Source of the DNA: Promerops cafer
Lineage: Eukaryota; Chordata; Aves; Passeriformes; Nectariniidae
Length of the DNA stretch: 64,000 nucleotides
Assembly: GCA_013398275.1 (NCBI GenBank)
Contig: VZSE01014389.1
Span: 2,769,074-2,833,073, forward strand
Direction: 5' to 3'
Shown here: positions 12,301-27,300 of the stretch, one piece after another
Layout of the letters: each line of letters opens with the position of its first letter
Numbering within the stretch: the stretch's first letter is position 1
Translations under genes and position numbers: made by a program
Notes under the pieces: model-generated
What the model was told of the DNA's origin: nothing
The model's input: only the letters and a program-made list of their open reading frames with translations
The model's database searches: none

Positions 12301-15300
12301 AGGACTTGATGATCCTTGTGGGTGCCTTCCAACTCAGAATATTCCGTGATCTGGAAGTCTGCACTCCTTTCAAGAACACTGAAATTAGGATATTTGTCTG
12401 AACGCTCATTTTCTTCAAATATTTATGTCAGGTACTCATTACATGCAGTGCAGTGATTCAACGCCTTTGACATTTATTATGTTAGGGCAGTTTACCTCAT
12501 GTAAGGACTAAGGTCTATAAGCTCCCATTTTTTTTGCTGTGTTTTTAATCTTGAGTCAACAGCTGTTTGTGGTGCTTGCTTTCCTATAGTAAGAAAATAC
12601 AAAGCAAAACAGATTAAACTGGTTGTTTGGTTATGCTAGGGAGCTCCACCTAAATTCTTATATAAATTTTTCTTCCTTTGGCTCAGCAAAATATATTATT
12701 AAATGAGAATATGGGCTGGAGAGGATATACTATTTCTGCCCTTTTATTTCCAATAATCAATACTGTGTTAAAGGCATTAGGTGAGGATTAATTCTACTTT
12801 AAGTTCTGAACCTTTCTTGTGAAGATTACTTACTGGGATGGAAAAATACTAATCTACAGTTAAGTACTGGTTACAGGTTCTAGTTCCATGCACATGAGTC
12901 ATGACCAGATACTGTCACAATCAGACTGGGAAGTATTCTTTCCTTTTTGTGATGGTCTGATGTCAGTGTATTCACAGAAGAAAAAAAAAAGAAAACAACA
13001 AACAGCTGGAAGTCTTGCACCCAGTTCAACTTTTCATCAGAGTACAGAAATTGGCAGGGAATACATATGAAGAATCCACAGAAGCTGTAATCACTGAATA
13101 AAATTAGACAGCACTTATGGATGCTTCCAGGAAACTGATGCTACTCAGTATGCACTTTTTGACACCTCACTTCCAGACCACTCTCCATGAACAGTTTCCA
13201 TGAACATGAAGGGAATGCACTTTAGGTGTATTAGTCTCTTACTGACATGCTATTTTAGCTGCTAAACACTTTTCTAGCATTTCTACACTAATGAACTCTG
13301 GTACTTGGAATTGAGGGAGAAGGTATTTTCCACTAAACTTCCAAAATTTTCAGATTAATTTAGGGCTAGAATTCTACTACAGAAGGGCTACCCAAAGTCT
13401 GCTGAAGGGTAACTTGGCAGCCTCCAAGAGCTGCAAGGCTGTATCTGTGTCTGGAAATAGAGCAATGAAACAATGAAAATAAACAGGGGATAGAGAACAA
13501 GCCTGCCATTGCACATTTGGACACCTTTATCGGGGCTGATCTATCCATCTATTACCAGTATTTAATGCAGAAGTCTTTCCTAAGGAGTGGAACATGCTGA
13601 ACAGAAGACACAGAAAGTTATACCCTTACCTGTTTCTCCTGAACTAGGTGTTAAGTCGGCAGTCTCAGCCCCAGCTAGGGATTCCTCTGAATCTCTCACA
13701 GCATACTTATTAATAAAACGCACACGCTCCTGAAAAGCCTACAGATCAAAGTTTCATAATCCAGATAACAAAACTTTTACTGCATATTTAAAATCTCAAA
13801 GAATTTTCAAAAGTAGTATTCTATAAGCCTTCAATAAGACCCAACATGGGGGTGCAGTGTGCAAATCTGCCTGGTGCTGGAATCAGAAAAACTGCCAGGA
13901 TCCCACTGAATCAGCCCTGAGACATTGCACACTTACACTAAAGATCACTGTCGAATGAAATGCTGGGAAATCACTGATCTCTGGGCAGTTTAAAATAGTA
14001 TTGGGATTAAAAATAAAACAAAAGCTGTATAGCTGAAAGTATGGCTAGGGAAGTATGCCTTAGGGAACTATCACTTCGTTCTAGGAGCTCCTATAGCCTG
14101 ATGATTTAGACTTCCTCTTGAAAAATGAGACCTTTGGGTGCAAATCCTTTCAGACTCAATTACCTTTGATGCCAAAACCAGACATCAGCACTTTTGTCTT
14201 TTCAGAAGGTGACTTTGACTCACTTGGCATTCTCACAAGGGCTGTCACTGCTATAATGGACAGAGAAGCCCTTTGGCTTTTGGTCAGCCTGGAGTCAGGC
14301 ACTCAATTTCCAGAGTCAGAGGGTCTGTGACCCCTGGAATAGGCAGACATTGGGCCAGGGTTGTCAAGAAGAAAGGAGAGGGGAAGCTACTTAATCTGGA
14401 AAGCATACCACCAATTTAGACCTTGTTTTAGCATATTCTGTTGTTGCTGCAATTTTCTTAATGACAGCTGTTTTAAAAAAAAGTCACAAACCTAAGGGGC
14501 TTCAAAAATGGAACCCTGTAGTTGCAATTCAGTTGATTTTCTGATTAAAAAAGGTAACAGTGGTAGAACCAGATTCTGAAGAGTCTTTACACATCAAAGG
14601 GGATTCATTTCTAGCTAGTCTTTAGGAGGCTGTACTTGCATTTTCAGTCTCAGCACAATCAATCAAAGCTGCAGAGCAGCATTTCTCCTTAGTTCAGAAT
14701 TTAATAGAGTAGTGTCTGGAAAAGTGTAACTGGGAAGACTCGTGTCAGAGGTTCATTTCTGTAAGGAAATATAAAAACCCCCAAATTTCTAAGCTGGGGA
14801 TTCTGGCTGAATATCCCTTAATGGGCAATGGTATTGGTGGTGATAGGGAATGACTATCAGATGAGTTTGAAGACTGCACTTTGTTCTTTTATTTTTCTTT
14901 GGTAATGATGCTTCCAATTCTCAGTCAGCACTGCACTTTTTGCTTTGCTAGAAAGAACATGTATTATTTTTCCATCTCAAGCATATGTCACACTAAAAGC
15001 ACCCAGATGCACCTGGCAACTAGATCAGTATTGCTTCTCTAAAACAGTGAATTCATACTGAGCATGTTACAGCCTCATGGGTAACCTGCAATGCAGACTG
15101 AATTTGGAATCCTGGCTGCAAGGGACGATTTGGGTACTGATATGACCACGTACCAGTTCTTCAGGAGACATAATTTTTGGCATGTTTATAGCAGTGTATT
15201 TCTCAATAGAATCTGTTCATGCTAAACATTAAACGTGTCACAAGTAGCAGCTTTGCAAATGTGTAGAGGTAGTTGCCTTTCTAAGGAGAAACTTTTCTAT

Positions 15301-18300
15301 GTTTTGTAAAGTAGAATCTAAACTCTCAGTGGTCTACAGAAACCTGACTTAGATGATCTGGATTCCTACCTAGAATTCAGGCACATAATCACTTTTAATT
15401 CTTTAAACTGTAAAATTTCCTGTCTTCCAGAGGGATGAAGAGAAGAGCCCTATGAAGGCAGGTTTCTGTTGTGGCAACTGCTCTAGCATTACAACCACTC
15501 CTGGAACTTGTGAAGAAACATCTCTGCAGAGATAGCACTCTGATATTACCTTGACAGCTCTCCCTGGCTCTGCAGACTCCCATGCTTCTTTCATGGCTCT
15601 GATCTCGTCTACTCGCCGGGTGTCTTTCTTCACCTCCAGAAAGTCTGCCTCTTTCTGTTCACTAACTATGCGTAAGATCCAGTAGGGTGTGTTTGAATCT
15701 CCTGGCTGAAAGTATCATAAACTTAATGTAGTCACTGGTATACATCTATTACCACTCTTTAGGATGAAATTATGTTTTTGTACACTGGTAATTTTTCTGA
15801 CTGGTATACATTGTACATTGATGGACTTTGATGTGCATTATGACACAAACAGAGGACACCAAAGGAAAGAAAGATTCCTTTGCAATGCCTGGAAGCTCTT
15901 TGAGGTGTTTTGCTTAGATGTTTTCCCCCACCCCCATGCAGCATGCTCCACACTCCCAGTTCTTCTGCACAGTTTGTCTGAACAAGAGTATTTTGTGTGA
16001 TTTTTCATGCAATTGCTTTATCTCCCTGCCAAGCTCCTCTCCTCTCCTCTCCTCTCCTCTTCTCTCCTCTNNNNNNNNNNNNNNNNNNNNNNNNNNNNNN
16101 NNNNNNNNNNNNNNNNNNNNNNNNNNNNNNNNNNNNNNNNNNNNNNNCCTCTCCTCTCCTCTCCTCTCCTCTCCTTCTTTACTAGAAGCCTTATTATAGT
16201 CAAGTGGGATTTTTGTAAGAAATAAACCTTGCTCTGTCTTACAAGGTTCTTTTCCAATCACTTCCCAAAGTCTCTAAAACACCTTAATGCATGGCTTCTC
16301 CAGAATCACAGGGTAAGTAGGGCCTGAAGTCTAGTAGACTGTTCTGCTGCCTGACCAAGAAATGAGATATTATGCTGTATATACTTCTGGGAAACATACC
16401 ATCTGAAGAAGCTTTAAGCCTAAGACTTAGAACTAGGGTTAGGAGTCCAGCTCTTGTTTGAGACTAATGGTGGGCATCTTCTTTGTCTGCAAGGGCTCCC
16501 TCTCAAGACTTGTGATCTGTTTTAGTGGTGGGCTCCCAAGAACCATCATTCCAGCACCTCTAGTGTAAGGCACTGTTCCAGAAGTGTGTATAATTAGGTG
16601 TGGATATGAATCACAGGGAAGTCTGCTGTGCAGCAAGGTTGGTCAACTAAAAAAATCAGTAAAGATTTCTTCATGAAAATCTCTATGGTTCTTTCTTTAA
16701 ACTACACACCATGAGGCAGCAAAATTCCCAGCAAAAGCAATGCCATTAAACAAGGAGCTGTCAGTTCCTTCACTGGTTTCCATTAATCCGTTTGCAACCA
16801 TATTTGCAACAATAATGTCAATTATTCCTTTTAAGCCATAAAAGCTGGCAATAGCTTTTCAGACAGCCACAGAACACTCAGATGATCCACCCCAGGGGAT
16901 AAGAACTTCCAAGTAAGCAAGTACACACCAATTTTTCTGCCACTGTATGTCTGCATGCTAATGACAATTGTGATATATGAGACAGGAACTGACTACAGTG
17001 GAAAGACCTATTACATCTCCCTAGGAACCCACGGAAGCCACTACAATGAGGAATTAATGGGACACAAATATGGTGGATTCTTGGAATTTAGTAAGAGCCT
17101 TCAGCAGAGACAGAAACTACACCAACAAAAGGAACTACCTGTTTTCCCTTTATACATAAACAAAGAAATGAGAAAATTTTGTCTCTAAATCCAGGATGCA
17201 CATCTTTTACATTCAACATTTTTAATTTAACCTTTTTCAAGTGTTAAGCTAAAAAGGTGGCAAAGCAGGGTACAGGGAAATACAAGGGACATTAGAAGTC
17301 CTAGCAGTACTGATCTGCAGACCTGAGAATATCTCTATATTCAGTACAAGGATGGCACATTCAACAAATCAAGGCTTTGGCTTTGTTCTCACCTGAGAGT
17401 CAAGTGATGCACTTTCTTTCTGGAACGTCTCTTTTTCTATCTTCTCAAATGCTTTATCTTTTGATCTTCTGGTTGATTTAGGAATATTTGCAATCTTTTT
17501 TACTTGGAAAGAAGTGAGAGTTAGGGGAAAGCTGTACTTCTCATCCTTTCCCCTGTGTATTACTCAGATGCAGTTATAATGCATTATGAATTAGAGAATG
17601 TCATTGTTATCCATATAGTTCCCCATATAAAACCCAGGGTGGAATAACAGCACAAAACAGAGAGACAAAGGAAAGCCAGTTAAGTAGTTGACACTTTCAA
17701 GTACTACCAAGAAAGAATATGAGGACCAAACTACTTTTAAAAACATACTTACCAGGTGAACACATTGTGACAGCCTTATCTGTCCTAAATAGCACTTTAC
17801 CCAGGGCTTAACTGAGAGTTTTCCAGCTGCCACTGCCTTGCTGCTTTGTGTATGGGTCACTATAAAGACTGCAATGCACAGAATCACAGCCTGACTCTTG
17901 CCTCCCTTATACAGCCTCATACAATCTCTGTCAGTGTTTGTTATGCACCAGGAAGGTAAGAAGCTCAAAACAGGTAAAGTCAATGTTCTCATTATCTCAC
18001 ATCCTAAGACTCTAGAACAGAGAATGTAGATACGCCCCACAAAAATGCAAGGAAGTTAAGGCAAAGAAACATGTTTGAGACTCAATGTATATTTAAAAAA
18101 TGCAAAATTGTCATTGTCAGAACTATCTGAGAACATTTAAAATTAATTATATTATCAGTACATATGTATACTGTATGTTTGAATTAAGGATACTGAGAAT
18201 TGACATTTGAAACAGTTATTTTGCAATGTCTTAGCTGGTGAGAGCTGTGAACAAGACTTCTTGAATGTCATATTCTTTTTAATATAAATTAATAAATAAA

Positions 18301-21300
18301 GCATGTAATAGGATATCACTTTAATAGCATAAAGAATGTGTTGGTTGAAACAACCAGGAATGAATCCAAAACACAATGAGAAAGATTAAAAACATGACTC
18401 TGAAATCTCCATTTCCTTCCACCTTCCTACTGCCCAAAACATTGAGACAAGTGCTGAAAACCTAGATTAGGCCAATACGGTAAAACAGGGGACTTCTCCC
18501 AGAAAAACTTGATAAGACTGACTGTCACAGTCTCATGATAATAATAAGATATCTTTCACTTAATGCTTTTAAGGTATCTTTCACTTAGTGCTTTTCCAAT
18601 TTCTTTCCACTGAGGACAAATCATTGTACTGCACAATTAATGAGCTTTGGATGAGATCTGCAATGTGATGGCTGAGGTTACATGGATCTATTACATTGTA
18701 AATATTAAATATATAGAAACATATTTATAACTCACATATAGATCCACATACAAATATATATTATATGGTATATAAGTGTATTACATCATACATTGTACAT
18801 GTGTTTGTCTAGAAATGGAATTTATCTTATCTCCTCATGCTACTTAAAAAATGGCCAGTGACACCAAAGTGTAAAGCTTAAATTGGTTCAGTGCTACTAA
18901 GGCACATATTAACTTTAATTTTATTAAATTAAATTAAAGTGGTCTCCACAAATATTGAATATACTAAAACAACTCCATAGGAAATGCAAATATAAAACAG
19001 TGATGACCTAATTCAAAGTTATAAAATTATTACATAAAGGGCTTTCCCTTTAATTTCACATTATCATTACATACTAGCACCATAAATCAGGCTGGTGTAC
19101 ATGCATTATTCAAGGAATTATTAATTTTTAGAGATAAATTATTTATTATTTACACAAACTCTCAAAAGACTTTCAGTGTAGTTAGCTAAATGATCACAGA
19201 CAAAGACTTTCTATGTCATGGGATACTACAAGCTTTGTCTGGTTTCTAGAAATATTTTGTGATTCTGAATTATAACATTTTGATGCTCTGAACTTATAGC
19301 ATACCCTGGTAAGTTAGTAAAGAACAAGCAAGCATAAGAAATGACAGGGCTAGAATGAGGTAACCTACTTTAACTCCACATATGAAGGCTTAGGGCAAGA
19401 TTAAGTTGAGAATTCCAAGCTCTCCTATGAGCTGCACTGTCCAGGTTCCCCCAGCCCTTCCCACTTCCTCAGCAGAGCAAGCAGTGTTCCAGTTTGGGGA
19501 TCAACCTCCAGAAATGCCTGGAGATGGCAATGACTGCATTTTGGCATGCTGCCCACTCTGATTCAAAGGGAGATGTGAGTAGCAACTTGGGGCTTCTCTA
19601 AGGGCAAAGCCAGGCAAATGCTTTGTATGGGATATGATAAGAAGAAAGGCAGGCAGATGATACAGAAAGTAAAAGGCCATTCCAGCTCACAGCATATGCA
19701 TCAATCATCACAAACTCTCAGTGCCAGTTTTATATCTGTGTGGCACCAAAAAATCCTTGGGCATCACACAGGCTGACAGTGATGACACAGAGCTGACAGC
19801 AACTTTAAAATTAGCTTCTCTACTGCTCTGCAATTATTTATACAAAAATTCACTTAGTCTAATGCCAAATGGGACCAAAGTGATCATCCAGTATGATGTC
19901 CTGTTTATGGCAAGTTAAACAATTGCACCAAATGATTCCTAGCTGAAACTCAGCTTCAGATTGAGATACCTTAATTCTCTTTTTTAGGCAAGATAGACAG
20001 CTACTCCTGGTTTATGAAATTTAAATTACAGAGAATCTATCTTATTCATAGGTATAATACAGAGGAGTCTTTTGAAGATTTGTTTGAGAAGATATCATGC
20101 TCCTGCTATCTGAAATAGGCTCTGAGCATTTAATGAGATTACCCAGTAGTTGTTAGTACTGGGTAGACTGTTAGTTGCCCCATGAGGGACTTCCAGATTT
20201 CATTAAGAAAAGATTGAGAAGTTCAGATGTCGCTTTTCCTGTCTTTGACTGGACCCTCAGAAGGAATCTTTACAGATGGCAATGTCAAAAGTCCAAAGTT
20301 GGGCTCACCCAGACACTAAAGTTACAGAAAAATACACCAGGATAGAAGCAAACCAATGATCTGGTTGCAGTAGTAGTGTGGGGGTTAGAGTGTGGCTTAG
20401 AGATCTACAGCACCATCATGTATCCTCTGTGAACTATTTGTTCACTGAACACCAGGCAAGTGATTAATCACTACTGACAGGCAAGCTGGGAAAGAGAAAG
20501 AGAGAAAGAGACAGATCTGAACATCCTGTTAAACATCCCAAGGAATCCTCTCCTCGGCACGAGCCAGCAAATTCTCCTGTGGGAAAGTAAAACCTGTGGG
20601 AGAAACTGTCTCCACTCTGGAGGATAAAAAGGAATATTCCAAAGCATGTTGCCTGTCCTGCCTTTTCAAAGCTACCTCTGCTACCTGGGCTGGGCACTCT
20701 ACCTTCTCCTGCCTTCCCAGTTGCATAGACAGCCCTCTCTCATCAACAGCTTACACTCCTAAGTTAAGGCAATATGTGAAATACTTGCTGCAGTCAGCAT
20801 TCAGCACACAGTGATGATTCAGCTCGGGGTTGTGACAGTTGCACAATAAAACTGATGCTCTTACTACATGAAAAATAAAACCAAAGAACCCAAAAACATA
20901 ATAGCTGAAAATCCTATATACAAAATGAACCTTAAAATGATTTTGTTCACACAGTCAAGCAACTGAAAATGGTACTAGCAAGATTGCTTGCTAATTGTTC
21001 CCCTTTTACACAAGAATTATGACCTTGAGCTTACATTTTTTAAAGTATTTTTCCATTGGAGACTTGCTTCATAACAGTTCTCAGAAGAAGGAGACAAAAA
21101 AAACCCACTAAAAAATGGAAGAAGAAAGAGAGAAAAGAATGAAGACAGTATAAATAAACTATGTGGAACTTCCTAATTTCTGTGTACTTAGGTTTTACTG
21201 CCTGATGCCTTTTTAATGTTTTGTTTGTGCAGTGGGCTCTTTAATGAAACATATAATGGAATTTCATATATAATAAATATGACTAAGTATTATTCACAAA

Positions 21301-24300
21301 GTAACTTTTGCTAACATAATTCTTTTTGCAAGTACAAACATCAACAAATGCAAAATTATCATAGCATCATTATCATACCAGAGAATTTACTTTCTTCAAA
21401 ATTGTTCTAAATAAATATTTATAATATACGTGGATATCAACAGTATAATAGCATGGGTCTTCATTTAAAGGCAGACTAGTTTAAAAGAGTTTAGTAGATC
21501 TTAATACAAAGTTGAAATATGCTTTTGCCATGATAAATTAGCTTTAATACAAAATTAACTCCAGATGGCACTGTTGGCTTACATGAAAAAGAGATACTTG
21601 AAACGGGGAAAATTTTTTTCAGTCATTTTTCACCTTCAGCATTCTTTAAAATCACATGGTGAAACAATACCTTTTTGGTTACACACCATCATTATTGTTA
21701 TATGGATTTTGTGTCTGACAACTTGTGTCAGCAGTTTTAAATGGTAAAGGCCAGTTTTCAAACTGATTTAAGACTTGGTCACAATCAGAAAAATGAATAA
21801 ATGTTTGAGCTTTCCTCCAAAATACTTAACTATAGTAAGCACTTCAGATAAATATTGCTGTTAATAGGGGTAAATGAAATAAAACTAAGTATTAAATGAG
21901 TATTGGTGTTTAAACTTTTTTACATAAGTTGTGTTTAAACTCTGTTGGTGACCTAGGCAATCTGTTGGTATCCTTGTATAAAAAGAAGCACTCAGTTAAG
22001 TTAATAAAAACTGGGAAATGGATTTGGGTTACTTTGAAAGGCAGCATTTGTGAGAGGTCACAAAAATTACACCATTTTAAAATAGTCCCAAGAAAAAAGT
22101 GCTTGTTATCACTGACTGTGGCTTAACTGTGTTTGACTGCAAATGAGCATCAATTGGCATGGAGAAGGGGAGCTATGAACTGGAATACTGCTACCTTGAA
22201 TTCAGCATGAGAACACTCATGACATTGACAAGTTCAGTGATGTGAGCTGAGAACTAGTGAAGAAATTTAAGAGATTGAGTGACCTCCTTTGACCTGCAGT
22301 TTTACAGACTGGGGTGAAGCTGTATAAAAGGATATTGTCAAGTGCAAGCTGTCACTATGTCGCCAGCTCAGAAGGGTAAGAGGATGTAACAGGATGTTTA
22401 TTGTAAGAAGCAGTCTAACAGGGAAAATAAAGAGAATTAATGGAATCATCTAGGAAGAAAAGATGATATTGTGAAGAACACAACAAAATACAGGTGAAGT
22501 CACTAAAAGAGCTGTGTACAAGCCTGTAGGCCTACATGACATAACTCCTTAAATGATACTAAAACTGACTAGAGACTATAGTAAATCAAGAAGATACATA
22601 TTTTTAAAGTTGCATAATAATAACTGAAGAAATATTGAAAAAAATCTCAAATATTGCATACATCCCAAAGCCAAGAAATTAAAAATATCCATCAGAAATT
22701 ACTACTGCTGAATCTAAGTTCAGTCCAGAGTACCAGAAATTACCAAAAAAAAGACTTGACCAGACATTTAAAAAGAAATATGTAAATAGCATAAAAAGTG
22801 AGACATACCACTAGTAAATAAATACCAAACCATCCTAAGTAAACTTTTGGGTATTAGCAAGTGTATGTATATGAGGAAGCAAATAATTTCTTCTTGTTGT
22901 TTCCTTTAAAAATTGAGTTATAGAACTTTAATATTAATTATATGGAAAATTTGCTGAATGATGGAAAGTAATATTTTAGGTTCTGCAGGAACCTAGGGGT
23001 GAAAACACAGGAGAATCAGCTGCATGGGTGCATGATGTTCTGCACCAGCAGCTGGAGTAGGGCTGCAGCCTCAGAGCTTGTAGGGGGTGCAGAGGCAAGC
23101 TACTGGGCACATTAGGTGTCTAAGTGCAGCTGGTGGAAGGATCCACCTTTCTAGAAATACACAGTCTATCTAGGGAACTTCCATTCTTTCCAGCCCAAGA
23201 ATGAAAAGCAGGATGAGGCAGCTGGTGCTGTCTGTGTTTGTGTTTGTGTGCCTGCTCTGGGTGTCTGTCTGAGATCTGTGTACCTGGCAATGTGTGTGTG
23301 TATAGATATGTATATATACATACATACACATATACATCGTGTGTATATGTGTCTATGTGCACGTGCTTGGTGCAATTACATCTTCAGCCTCACAAACAGC
23401 TGGACCTGGCAATGTGCAGTGGCAGCAGCCTTGCCTCTCTCAGGCTCTTATGACCAGAGCGATAAACTTTAACATAATTAAGGTCTCAGTAATTTTGTGT
23501 CGACCTTGCTGATGAAAGAAGAAGCAAATACAAGACATTTATCTAATTTACAGAATACTGAATAGGATTCTAAGTGCTTTTAATATGTCTTGGGATTGGT
23601 TTTTACTGTCCCTTAAGAAGAAATGCTACAATAATCTGTAAAAACCCCAAAACTTTCTGTAATTTCTCTGTTTCCTTCATGACTTAGACATACAGACTGT
23701 ACTTGGGAGCTTTCCTAGTCTTTTCTCTTGCTAAATTCTTCTCCTGGCAGTACAGAAGCAATACATTTCCCAATCCAGGCCTTTTCCCCCCATCTTGTTC
23801 AGTGCATTTTCTTAAATTATCAGCAGGCATGTTTCTATTCCGGATCTCTACCTAAAGCTGAGCCCTAAGAATGTGAGTCTTGCAGTGTATTCTCTGATTT
23901 CCTTATATTTTGTGAACTGAATATGTAGGTTCATGCAATCAAACTTCATTTCTAAGAACTACAGAACAAAAAGTTTTGTTGCCTCATTATTTCACTCAAA
24001 CAGTGTGAAAATGTTGCTTGGAGCAATATTTTTTTTTTTTAATCAGTAACATGATACATTTGACTAAAGATGTACTTAGATTAACCTACCTTTGATTTCA
24101 TCTTTCTGCATTTCTTTCAGTTCCTGAACATGCAAAGACTCACTCTCAGTAAGTGGCCAACTATCATGCAACACCAGTGCCTGTATTGAATACTGGTGAG
24201 ACTGTGAAAAAAAATGCAACATGCTCAAGACATAACAATTACAGCAAGCATTCAAGTCCTGCAGGTTAGTAAAGTGCCAGCTATTGAATTCAGCAAATAA

Positions 24301-27300
24301 AACACATAATTAATGTACAAGCTTGCACATAACAGCATTCACAAGAAGCTTTAAATGTTAATTCCAGAGATCTTATTTTAATTCCTGTGAAATTAAACAA
24401 TTACTCATGTGTTTATCAAATAAAACTAAACTGGGCTACACAATCAGGAGCCACATTCCTGTAAGATTTCCATGTAACGTCCCTATGTATGCCATGTACT
24501 AAAACAAAGACTTTTGTCTTTGATTTTAAGACCTACTACAGGGCTTTGAGCCCTTGTACTAGCACTCAATAATGCCTTAATTTGAGGTAGAGGTGACAGG
24601 GTCCGTGGGCTCTTTTAAACATTGTCTAAACTGAATTGGAAATAATTATATTTAGAAATTGTTTTCCAAAATTCTAACGCCAGTTCTGAGTCAAAGGAAC
24701 AACTCTGGAGTTTATTTCTCAATAATTTTTGTTTTCTTAGGTTATTTTGTTGCAAGTGAATTGAACTATCAAAAAAAAAAAATAAAAATCACCGCAGAAA
24801 AACATGTGGAAATGTAAAACAAGAACTGTTTTAGAAAGTATCCTTAATTTCTCTAAAATTGACAAACAATACTAAATGACATCAAGAAAACCGCATGGTT
24901 TGACATTAGCCTGTGACAAGCTTGGCTCAAGTAGCAGATGATATTTGTCTGTTACTAAAGCTTGAGCTGACTGGAAATAAATGTTTCTCTGTGCAAACTA
25001 TTACAGATGGCCTTCTATAATACCATATTTCAAAGAAAACTCATATTGAGGCATCAAAACTTTAATTTAACTTCTGGCAATTTTTGATCTTTATGAGAAA
25101 GTTATGCTATACCTGTATTGGATTTACCAAATGAAGAACACTTAGAGTAAATCACCTTGAAATGAAACCCACTACTTTAGTCATTCATAAATGTACATTA
25201 TCCTTTTATCATCACCTCATTCAAAAGCTACCAACAATCTTAAATTTGGATTCCTTGTTCTTGCCCCAGGATAGAAGATCTCTACATGTACCAAAAGAAT
25301 TAGCAATAACACTTCATTGTTTGTTTACTACTTTTTTTCTTCCCAAATCCCAGTGATTAACAAACTCTTACCTGTTGTGGGCTTCCAACATTATTTTCAA
25401 AGTATTCTGAGCCTAAAGATTCATCTATTAAAATCATTGGGCATTCCTGTACAAGGTCTGTCTTGGAAGAAGTTTTGCTGTCCTTTGATGAATTATGACT
25501 TCCCTTTTTTAATCGTCCAGTTTCAAATCCCTTCATTGTACTACTTTGAATAATCTGTAGGTTTTTTACTGCAAGATGACAACAAAAGGTCCAGAAATTC
25601 TATGACTTACTTGTATGAGGTAAACAGATGCCCCCAGAAAGTATCAGAAAGAATTAACATAGTCCATGGATTTTCTCATACTGGACTATACTCACAAGCT
25701 TCCAATTAAAATTATGCTTATTCCAAATACTACCCTGATTTCATTTTGCATGCGAATCACAAATATCTTCAAAGTAAATAATAAGAAATTTGTGACTTTG
25801 TATATATGACTGTTGTTACTGTTTGTAAAGCATATAATTTTTCCCCTCGAAGCCCATGCTTCTTTCCTGCACTAACCATCACAACACCATGCTATACATT
25901 ACAAAATATAGACAGCCTTTTGCTCCCTATGATGGGATCCCTTTGTAGCTAATGTAATTTAATAAATTGTGTAAAACTGGATGAAGGGAAGAGGTGCATT
26001 GGCCACAGTTCTGGCAATGCATACCCTTACAGATGTCTCTTATGTAATCTCTTTGTGTCAACCTGTAACAAAGATCATAGCTAACCGTAGCTAAAAAAAA
26101 AGCCAGTCTTGAGATATAAAACTATTTGTGATCTATCCTTTATCAAGATATAAAACTGTCACCTAAGGAAGATGTTAATGTGGAAAAACTGTGAAAACTG
26201 GAATGTTCTAAAGAAGGCCTGGCACAGAAATATTAACTCAGAAAACATAAATTTATTTTCATTTCTAATGCCATTGAAATGTGTGATATTCTTTTGCCTA
26301 CATGTCTACAGAGAAAGCAAAGAGAATTCTAAAAGTGAACATCTCATAGAAAATTGAATAAGGACAAAGAACAACACCTCTGGGGAAGCAGCTTCACCTA
26401 TGTTCCACTAACAACAGCTGGACCATCAGCTGGGAAAGAGGTATCATTTTGACTACACTGAGGACAAGGGGCAACCTCCCAGGGTTTATTGTATAAAGAA
26501 AGGATGATACTGCATCATTACAACACTTTAAAAGAAAAATGCACACTTTCATGCCTATTGATGAAACATTCAGGGAAATTCACAGGAGGTGGCAAGACTA
26601 TTAGACCAGATTCAACAAAATTTAATGCTGGTGTGTCAAAGAATAAATACCCAATCAGAGGTTAAGTGTGTCTCTAGAAACTCAAATGGAGCCAGGAAAT
26701 ATTTTTCTTATGAAAGCCAAATGTCATGGATTACTTCCTATTGCATCTTTCCTCTTCATAAGACAGTGCTTCCTTGTTCCTAAGAAAAGCAGTAGAAGTC
26801 AGGAAATCAAAATAAGACCTTGCAGAGATGGTCTCTTAAAGAGGTCTCAAACTCCTCATCACAAGTTCTGAGTTGCTCTTCTGGATTGCATTCAGAACCT
26901 TTAGCACCAGAGCCATCCCTCTTGCTGTCCCTGTGGCAAGGAGGCCTGCGAGAGAATTGTGAAGGAAGACAATCCTTGGTTTCTTCTAAACCATTTTTCA
27001 GGGTGCTGCAACTCCATGGCTGTTATTTTGTACAAGGTATGCCTAAGCAAGCCTGTAACCATGGAATAGTTTCTCACTCAGCTGCTGCTGAGCTTTCTAG
27101 GTATCAGTTAGCTTCCCGTGTCATGAAGGTGAGAGTAGATGTAATTCACAGTGGTTAGATTATTAGGTCTTTCACCAGAACAAACCAAAACCATGAGGCT
27201 GTCACTCAATAGAAGTGCATTTGGATGAATAAGAAACTATATCCAAAGACCTGAATCTTGAATATTCTACATCTGCAAGAAAACCTGTTGCAAAGAAACT

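Noticed and set aside
16301..16370. Possible CR1 fragment beginning AGAATCACAGGG
   Set aside because: Resemblance is limited to a few short words; too weak to call by eye.
17591..18040. 149-codon minus-strand open frame inside an ADGB intron
   Set aside because: No recognisable domain, no splice sites placing it in ADGB, composition like the surrounding intron; the flanking exons join in phase without it.
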